NCBI GenBank assembly: GCA_902702965.1
Contig: CACRXP010000145.1
Span: 199,891-263,890, forward strand
Direction of reading: 5' to 3'
DNA: 64,000 nucleotides
Source: Spirometra erinaceieuropaei
Taxonomy: Eukaryota > Platyhelminthes > Cestoda > Diphyllobothriidea > Diphyllobothriidae
This document shows, in pieces, positions 56,630 through 64,000 of the stretch. A program made the translations under genes and the position numbers. Positions within the stretch are counted from its first letter, which is position 1; the number at the start of each line of letters is the position of its first letter. The notes beneath the pieces are model-generated. The model worked only from the letters and a program-made list of their open reading frames with translations, made no database searches and was not told where the DNA came from.

Positions 56630-57992
56630 GGATGTCGGATATGGAAAAGGTGGGCTGTCGTGAAAAAAAGGATCTCCGGGGGTACTTTGAGTGAGGGATG
56701 GAGTAAAAGGAGGTAGGTGCGTGGTTCTTGGAGGATATGGTGATGCGTATGGCCGAGTGTAAGTGCATGGGCTAGTGTGTGTGGACTGAGAGTACATATG
56801 GGGAGGTGGGTTAACTAGGTGATAATTGTACCTAAATGGAGTTTCAGTTGAGGAGGTGTAAAAGCCGAAGTAATTTGTAGGGTTGTAATTAGGTGGTAAG
56901 GATTTTGGAATGCTAGAGTGATTTGACTTATTCCTATGCCATGCAGGTGGATTTTAGGGAGTCGAGATGCAGTTATAGAAGTTTATTTGTTTTTGGTTGG
57001 AGTTTGGTGGACTTCTATTTGTTATGTCTACATACCCAGGGCGTTTTGGTTGTTCTGGTGTGCTTAATAAGGCCTTTTGGTTTATGTGGCTTATTCGGCA
57101 GTCTTTTTCTAGTACTGGTTGATCGGTTTTGGGGGGCGTAGTAAAACTTATATTGCTCTTTAATGGGGTCACATGACTGGGCCCGGGATCTGCGTCATCG
57201 TTCTGTTCTAGTTGAACGTTATTATTTTGTTGTGCCTCCCTCGTTTGTTTCTGCTCAGCAGTCCTAGCTGCTTTTGCAGTTGCGCGTTTTTTGACATGAG
57301 AATTAGAGTCTGAAGTACTTGCTGGAGGTCCTTCTACGGGGGCTGTGGGTTTATCATTTTGTTTACGCTGGCCTGTGCATTTCTTTTTATTAGTGCCAGA
57401 AGTAGAAGTAGTAGCTGGAGGTTCAGTTGAGGGACCGGAGTGCTGATTATCGTGTTTGTAGCTGGTGTCTGTTTCCCGAAGTTTACGTCTTTGCATTGGT
57501 GTCAAATCTGGACCTATAAATGAGTTTAGGTTCCGTAGATTTCTGGTTAATTTGGGGTTTTGTAGGATAAGCTCCGTTTCGGTCTGTGAGTAGAAGGTTA
57601 CTAAGTCGGGTGTATTTTTGCTTCTGGAGTGAAGTCTTTTAGCATTATTATAATTGTTTATTAAAGACCCGTCGGGGTCCCATCAAAGCTACTCGGATGT
57701 TTAGTTCACACGAATGTATACGTTTTTGAATTGATGGTGTTGGGTTAATCGTGTGGTGTATCTTGCGGATAATTAAATTGAGTCTGCGTTTTGATCTATC
57801 CGCGACTTCTGACGAAACCAAATGTATTATCGATTCTATTTGTGGTAGGCTCGTTAGGCTGTTCGTGAATGTATTTGAGTCTGTTAGTGGGTCGAGAATC
57901 GTGAAAATGTGTTCATGTTTCTCGATAAACTTCTGTAAACGCACGATATCCGAAAGAGCTACTTTGTCGATAGCAAACGTAACATCGGTCAT
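56630..57992 (-). pseudogene. LINE ORF1 (gag-like), minus strand
   Basis: A first frame (57992-57650) reads VTFAIDKVALSDIVRLQKFI, EVADRSKRRLNLIIRKIHHT and HSCELNIRVAL; K-R-R-x-N-L-I-I-(R) followed about 30 residues on by an I-R-V block is typical of LINE ORF1 proteins. In other frames come TELILQNPKLTRNLRNLNSF, IGPDLTPMQRRKLRETDTSY. A long Pro/Thr/Gln-rich tail follows (57505-56954), then further proline-rich sequence to about 56630. It is likely the ORF1 of LINE-C. Two frame changes are needed. Confidence 0.65.
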
Positions 57993-58144
57993 GGTTAATT
58001 GGAGATTTATGTGTCATTTTCGACAGCTAATAAAAATCGATTGAAAATCGACGCAGAAATATGTCAAATATTTCATTTATAAATGAATTTCAACTTATCT
58101 CGGATTTGAGGGTTTTGAACGGTTGTGCACAAACGGGCTGCAAT

Positions 58145-58790
58145 ATATGAGGAGCGGAGTCATTCAGGGTATTATACTCGACCCCCTATTATTTTGCCTT
58201 TTTGTTAAAGATATAGCACATTTATTTTAGAATGTTAAGCTCTTCATGTATGCCGATAATCTGAAAGTTGCATATAGATATAAGCCGGCAGATCGTGACA
58301 TTGTGCTAGAGCTCCTAAAAGACGACCTATACGGGTTTGCCCAGTTGTGCCGCACATGGCGCCTTTCTCTTTCTTGGCGTAAATGCTCAGTCATGGTGGC
58401 TGGCGGCGACCACTAACCTCAACTAAATATTGATGGCCACGACCTAAATGTGGCTGATGTTATTGGGGATCTGAGTGTATTAATCTTTCGAAGCACTGTT
58501 CCCTGATAGTCTCCAAAGCACGTAGAACGACCGTGGTTATCCTCCAAAACTTTAAAACCAGCGATATTCGAATGCGCCCTTATAAAATGTACGTTAGACC
58601 TGGCCTGGGATACTGCTCGTTTTTATTTAGTCTCATGCATGCTGCCGAGCGCAAGAAAGTAGAATCCGTTCAGCATTTTTTTGTCAGAAGAGTTTTAACC
58701 TCGGGCCTCCGAAATTTGACTTGCTACGAACGTTGCGGGCTTACATGCCTCCAGCCCATGTGGTTTCTTGGATTACAAATGCAGTTATTT
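58145..58790 (+). pseudogene. LINE-A RT fragment, copy 3
   Basis: MRSGVIQGIILDPLLFCLFV (motif B), KLFMYADNLKVAYRYKPADR (motif C reads YADN, so the second catalytic Asp is lost), WRLSLSWRKCSVMVAG, then VRPGLGYCSFLFSLMHAAER, VESVQHFFVRRVLTSGLRNL and ERCGLTCLQPMWFLGLQ. Several stops. It is followed without a gap by the start of another copy. Confidence 0.8.
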
Positions 58791-58799
58791 TTGTTGTTT

Positions 58800-59825
58800 T
58801 AATCTTGCTCTTGAAAGTGAAATTTATCCTACCTTGTGGAAGGAATCACACATTTTGCCCATTCCTAAGCACGGCAAGTCTACATCATTTGATGACTTTC
58901 GGCCAATAAACACCCTCCCTGCAGCTTCGAAAATCTTAGAGACATTGATCAAGGATAAGATGATGTGTCACTTAACAGCGAACAACTTACTGAGTGTTGC
59001 TCAGCGTGGATTCCTCAAAGCTCGATCTTGTGACACCTGTCAACTCTCTTTCTTTGACTATGTTCTCCAATCTAGGGACCATGGTTTTGCTCTTTACACA
59101 GTATATTTCGATTTCACTAAGGCTTTTGACCGTGTTGACCATGCTCTTCTCCTCTTGAAATTGTCATCTTTCGGAATAGGTGGCAAACTTTTGAATTTTA
59201 TATCCTCTTATTTGGGCACTCGCACACAACGAGTTAAGATTTCCAATACCATCTCCAACCCCACACGTGTGAGGAGTGGAGTCATTCAGGGTAGTGTACT
59301 CGGCCCGCTTTTATTTTGCCTTTTCGTTAATGATGTACCCGATTTATTTCAGAATGGTAAGCCTTTCATGTATGCCGATGATCTTAAAGTTGCATATCGA
59401 TATAGGCCGGCAGATCATGACATCGTGCTTGAGCTCCTAAAGAGCGATCTACAGGCTTTCGCCCAGTGGTGCCGCACATGGCGCCTTTCTCTTTCTTGGC
59501 ATAAGTGCTCAGTCATGGTGGTTGGCGACGACCGCCAACCTCAACTAAGTATTGAAGGTCACGCAATAAATGTGCCAGGNGAATTTGACGTCCGATAATC
59601 TCCGATACCGTGCAACCTCCCCCCTTCTTGACGGTCGATATTCTACCACCGCCGACAGTTTTTTTTCTCCTGAGCCCTCCAAACCACAAAAACCACCATC
59701 AACTATATTTTTATGCCTTAAACTCAGGAGTTTTTTTTTTCACTGCTGGTCGGATTTGTGTTTAATCGCTTCCCTTGACAATGCCTGTAAACTGGCATTA
59801 AATTAAAATTTATTTATTTAAATAA
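58800..59825 (+). mobile_element. LINE-A RT and 3' end, copy 4
   Basis: An open 276-codon frame with NLALESEIYPTLWKESHILP, TSFDDFRPINTLPAASKILE, RGFLKARSCDTCQLSFFDYV, YFDFTKAFDRVDHALLLLKL (motif A), RVRSGVIQGSVLGPLLFCLF (motif B), PFMYADDLKVAYRYRPADHD (YADD) and LSLSWHKCSVMVVGDDRQPQ. At an ambiguous base (59580) it jumps to 3' UTR ending acaatgcctgtaaactggca, ttaaattaaaatttatttat. The RT thumb/C-terminus is skipped at that point. Confidence 0.85.
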
Positions 59826-60086
59826 TCGTACTTTTGATCCGCTTGCTACCTAAAACCTCTTGATAGTCACCTACGCATCAGTCACCGCGAGGTGTATTTA
59901 TTTCATTTGATGGCACGTGTAGTTAAATAGTGCTAGTTTTTTCTGTGAACATAATTGCAATTTGAAACGAGTTACTTAGAAATGTGAAAATTCTGCAAAA
60001 TTTTTCTTTTCTGAATCTACCGCATTAATAATTCAGTAGTTTGGTATATTTAAACACAATAGGTTTTACATCTGGGGCCTATTTGA
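59826..60086. other. Nothing seen
   Basis: AT-rich spacer between two LINEs with no supported feature. Confidence 0.4.
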
Positions 60087-63020
60087 AGACGGCACATACA
60101 ATATTCGGCGTCAGATGGACATGGTACCACGAATGACCGCGCAGCCGACATATTAAGTGAAGGCCTTAACCAAAATGTAACCATATCTTTCGTCAGCCGG
60201 AGATTGACATTCTTGTACACCAACGTGCAGAGTTTCCTATCAAAGCTCGACGAGCTAAAGATCCACCTCTGCGATCTATCCCCTGACGTAATCTCCTTAA
60301 CAGAAACCTGATTGACCCAACACGTGGACGACCGTGAGCTGGCCTTGCCTGGCTACCAGATGTTTAGAAGGGATAGGGAAGGGCGTCAGGGAGGAGGCGT
60401 ACTCACGTATGTGAAAAATGGTCTAAATGTATCGGACAAGACCGATAACTTTTCGTGCAGTTCCGAGGCAATCTGGCTGTCTATTAAAGTGCCGAGCTCG
60501 CCTAGCCTCGATGTCCTGACAGTTTATCGACCGCCGAGACGAGACAACATGGCCGACGCTCGCCTGCTGGAGGAGCTCGAAAAATTCGCTACGTGGCCGG
60601 GTATCCTGATCATGGGGGACTTTAACGCGCCCCATATTGACTGGAGCTCGACCCATGCAAATAGCTCAGAACAGACCTTCGATAGGAGTTTTCTGAACAC
60701 GGCACTGAAGTTATTTCTCACTCAACACGTCATGTTACCAACTAGAGTACGCGAAGGCCAACAAGCCAACTGCCTTGATCTTGTCCTTACGAAGTCACAG
60801 GACAGCATTGACGAGGTGTCATGCCTACCCCCCTTAGGTAAAAGTGACCACGTCGTTCTTCTATGGGATTACTCGCTTTTTTCCATGCCCAAGAAACCCG
60901 TCACAATTAGAAGAAACCTTTGGCGCGGGGATTTCGACCAAATGAGGGCTGAACTTTTACGCATTGAGTGGGAGTCCATATTTGTTGGGAACATACTCGA
61001 AGACTGGCAACGGTTCCGAGAAATTCTGCACGAGCTGATCGTAAACCACTGTCCGCTTACACGGAAGAGGTTAACTAACAGGCCTAGTTGACTTACGCAA
61101 GCCTTGAAGAATGAAGTGAATAAAAAACGAAGGCTGTGGAAAAAATCGTTTTCTGACAGGTGTTCCATATCTATATGTGCGTACAAAGTTCAAAGAAATC
61201 GAGTCAAGGGCCTTATCCTCAAAACTAGAAGGGAATTCGGACGGGATCTCCTTGGCCGTGCCGCGCAGAACCCTAAATCATTCGACGGTTACATTAGGCA
61301 GTGCACGCGGAACAAGGACCCAATACCCCTGCTAAGGACTGCTGAAGGCGAACATCTTACTGACGACAGGGCGAAAGCTGATCACCTTTCAGAATTCCTT
61401 CGGTCTGTTTTTAGTAGCGAAACAGGATTCAACCCTTCGGCCCTTCAATCCTTCGAAGACACCCCAATTATAGAGACCGTTCAGTTCACTGAGGGTATAG
61501 TTCTGGCGGAGTTTCTGAGGCTAAAGGAATCCAAATCACCAGGTCCCGATGAGATTCCGGCGAAGATTTTGAAGGAACTCGCCGGTGAGTTGTCTAAGCC
61601 ACTCTCCATGCTTTTCCATACATCCTTCGAGACCGGATCTCTGCCACCAGACTGGAAGTCGGCGTGGATTACGCCGCTGTAGAAGGGCGGAAGTCGGGTC
61701 TCTGCGAACAATTACGGACCTGTCAGCCTCACCTCCATTTGTTGTAAGATAATGGAGAAGATAATAAAGCAACAATTAATGCAGTTCCTTGAACAAAACC
61801 ATTTGCTTTCCGATTCTCAGCATGGATTCCTCAAAAGCAGATCCTGTGTGACAAACCTGCTCTACTGTCTGGAACACTGGACTAGGGCTGTTGATAGAGG
61901 AGATACGGTGCATGCCGTCTATATCGACTTTAAAAAGGCCTTCGATAGTGTGCCTCACCACCGCCTTCTATACAAACTTAGCCATGCAGAAGTGCGAGGT
62001 AAGCTTCTGATGTGGATTCGGAGCTTTTTAATCGGCCGCTCTCAAGCCATCCACGTCAGCGATCAACAATCCGCCGAGGTTGCCGTTAGGAGTGGTGTTC
62101 CCCAAGGCTCTGTTCTTGGCCTTACACTGTTCCTCGTATACGTCAATGACTGCGCAAACGAACTGAATTGCGATGTCGCAATGTTTGCCGATGACATAAA
62201 GATCTGGAGTACCATACGAAGCGAAGTTGACGAGGCGCGACTGCAGACAAATCTGGACCACCTCGAGCAATGGTCGAAAGACCGGCTTCTACCGTTCAAC
62301 GTAAACAAGAGTAACTTCCTACGCGTCGGCAGAACCAGTTCTCCTAACCACACGGTCTACCGTCTGACTGGCAAACCACTGCAAGAAGTCGACTCCCAGA
62401 AGGACTTGGGTGTATGGATCACCGGCTCGCTTAAGCCTTCACTGCAATGTTCAAAGGTGGCCAAGTCAGCGATGTCCATTCTATACCTCGTCAAACGGGC
62501 GTTCTCCTCCTTTGATGAAGACTGCTTCGCCGAGGTCTTTCAAACTTTCGTGCGACCGCATCTGGAGTTTGCTATCCAAGCATGGAGACCCTGGACCACT
62601 AAAGACTTCGGCATACTCGAAAAAGTTCAACGGCGAGCAACGAAACTTGTATCTGGGCAGTGAACACTACCCTACGAAACACGATTAGCTAATCTTACCC
62701 TCTGTCCTTAGAGTTACAGACAGCTACGTGGGGACCTGATACAAGCTTTCCGCATAGTGCGCAATCAGGGCTGCTGTCTCACATCAGGAGACTTCTTCGA
62801 GTTGGCGACTACGACTAACCTGAGAGGCCATCCACTCAAACTGAGTGTGACTGGTGCCCGGCTAGACACACGAAAGTTCGTCTTCTCCAACAGAGTGGTT
62901 GCAGCTTGGAATGCCTTGCCTGAGGATGTTGTTATGTCGGGATCCCCAGACACTTTTAAACGGAGGCTAGATCACCATAGGAGCGCGAACCACAATAACG
63001 GCGGTCTACCGCCACCTTGA
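60087..63020 (+). pseudogene. CR1-like EN-RT protein with five nonsense codons
   Basis: One reading frame runs from the stop at 60084 to 63020. It is interrupted only by TGA 60309, TGA 61089, TAG 61680, TGA 62661 and TAG 62709, with no frameshift. EN blocks: TFLYTNVQSFLSKLDELK, ISLTET (then TGA for the usual Trp), GILIMGDFNAPHIDW, LGKSDHVVLLW (catalytic Asp-His). RT blocks: SPGPDEIPAKILKELAG, KIMEKIIKQQLMQFLEQNHL, AVYIDFKKAFDSVPHHRLLY, VAVRSGVPQGSVLGLTLFLV, VAMFADDIKIWSTI, QKDLGVWITGSLKPS. C-terminus: FSNRVVAAWNALPEDV. No in-frame ATG precedes the EN, so the start is missing or truncated. Confidence 0.92.
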
Positions 63021-63405
63021 CAGCCAACATTGACAATTCAGTGTTGCGACGATGCTACTACCAACATTTAAGTAACATATATTTATGTAATTTAATAATT
63101 TGGACCACGTCGCACACCGCTGCTCGCATTCACCACGATGTATGTAGACAAAAAATTTTACTTCTTTTCCCGTATCTTAAGTGTGCTTTAACTGTCCGCT
63201 GTATTTGACCAACAAAGCAAGTTATGTGCCTCTAAATTCTGTTAACGCATGGAATTATGTGTTTATTTGTACAGCTTTTGATATTCCCCTCGCATTTCTT
63301 TCATGTTAATTCCTTTCCATTTCCTCCATGTATATACTCTGCATGTAACCAATAGGGATTTCAAAGGTACACACCTACTTTCCCTGAAATATACTGATAC
63401 TGATT
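60087..63405 (+). mobile_element. Nearly full-length CR1-like LINE
   Basis: Contains the whole EN-RT protein plus about 385 bp of 3' UTR ending tgaaatatactgatactgat, a short tandem (actgat) type end common in CR1-like flatworm LINEs. ORF1 is not present. The single coding frame and few lesions make it the youngest LINE of the window. A second, heavily truncated relative sits in PLE-1 at 1430-1690. Confidence 0.88.
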
Positions 63406-63409
63406 TTGT

Positions 63410-63855
63410 CAGTAACATACATAATTTACAGAATGCTGTTCTTGGAGTTGCGTGACTGAAACGTAGGAACTGTCAGTGGTGTTTGATAATGACAAAATGA
63501 AATTACTGCCATCCGCATTAGCGTAAGGTGTGCGCAAATCGTTGGTTTTATATAGCAGCTCTGTTCTGCCCAGCTAAGTGATATTTTTCAAGCACACATT
63601 CAGCTGGTCTTTGTCTAAATGTCTCTTTGGAGTCCGCCATTACCACTTTCCCAGGAGGCCATTGCTATGCTCTAGTCGTAACGCTTAATTGGTGTCCCGG
63701 TTTACAACTCGCGATAGTCGGATCCCCAAGAGAGAACTCAAAAGCAAGGGGTGGATAACACGCGTCTATTGCTGAGCTCCTATTAGTCATATCTGATGAT
63801 AAAAACGCGGACACAGAATGTGCGAGGGCAGCCTGCAACTTTGCCAATCAGATCA
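63410..63855. other. Nothing seen
   Basis: No supported coding region or repeat. Confidence 0.4.
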
Positions 63856-63857
63856 TA

Positions 63858-64000
63858 ATAATAATTTTATTTAATGCCAGGTTACAGGCATTGTCAAGGG
63901 AAGCGTTAAACACAAAGCCGACCAGCAGTGAAAAAAAACTCCTGTGGAACAGGAATAAAAATATAGTTGATGGTGGTTTTTATGGTTTGGAGGGTTCAGG
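63858..64000 (-). mobile_element. LINE-A 3' end, running off the window
   Basis: Minus strand: aaccctccaaaccataaaaa, ccaccatcaactatattttt, ggagttttttttcactgctg, gtcggctttgtgtttaacgc, gacaatgcctgtaacctggc, then attaaataaaattattatta at the outer end. It matches the 3' UTR at 59670-59815 throughout. The body of this copy lies beyond position 64000. Confidence 0.85.

Noticed and set aside
56923..57141. Plus frame rich in Leu/Val/Phe, membrane-like
   Set aside because: It is the antisense of the Gln/Asn/Lys-rich LINE ORF1 tail on the minus strand.

Overview
The window is eukaryotic nuclear DNA: one single-copy gene cut into short exons by kilobase introns, set in a very dense mass of decayed transposable elements. 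The element mix is what flatworm genomes carry: CR1/Jockey-type LINEs, an endonuclease-reverse transcriptase LINE ending in C2H2 fingers, Penelope-like elements (PLEs) with a GIY-YIG nuclease, and a Ty3/Gypsy LTR element. A large-genome tapeworm (pseudophyllidean type) is my best guess. That is inference from family resemblance, not a species assignment.

Host gene. On the minus strand, seven exons between 33610 and 6475 encode transmembrane segments of a major-facilitator transporter resembling SLC46 (the proton-coupled folate transporter family). Splice sites are canonical, and the reading phase is conserved across the six downstream exons (23140 to 6475). The first exon(s) with TM1, one exon around TM3/TM4 and the short last exon were not found. 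Its introns hold most of the repeats in the first half of the window.

Layout. 0.6-2.6 kb: decayed PLE (-) with a CR1 LINE tail nested in it, then two tRNA-derived SINE copies. 6.5-33.6 kb: the transporter gene, with foldback MITEs (6.8 and 25.5-26.9 kb), zinc-finger tails of an RT element (9.1-14.6 kb), a dispersed repeat here called Rep-1 on both strands, a second repeat pair (16.7 and 24.3 kb), a hAT-like MITE (29.1 kb) and a second PLE (30.7-32.2 kb). 36.8-38.3 kb: another finger tail with Rep-1. 42.2 kb: a strong hairpin. 43.7-45.8 kb: a LINE with an open 635-codon RT frame interrupted by (CAG)42. 47.0-52.1 kb: a Ty3/Gypsy element with nearly identical LTRs but a broken interior. 52.1-59.8 kb: a pile of LINE fragments on alternating strands. 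60.1-63.4 kb: a nearly full-length CR1-like LINE whose single frame is broken only by five stop codons. 63.9-64.0 kb: the 3' end of another LINE.

How parts work together. No operon-like or novel multigene system is visible. The structured biology is the transporter gene and the autonomous/non-autonomous relations among the elements (LINE ends reused as stubs, SINEs, MITEs, nested insertions). Long stretches between named features show no coding or structural signal I can support. Similarity statements come from reading and recalled family motifs; no database search was run.
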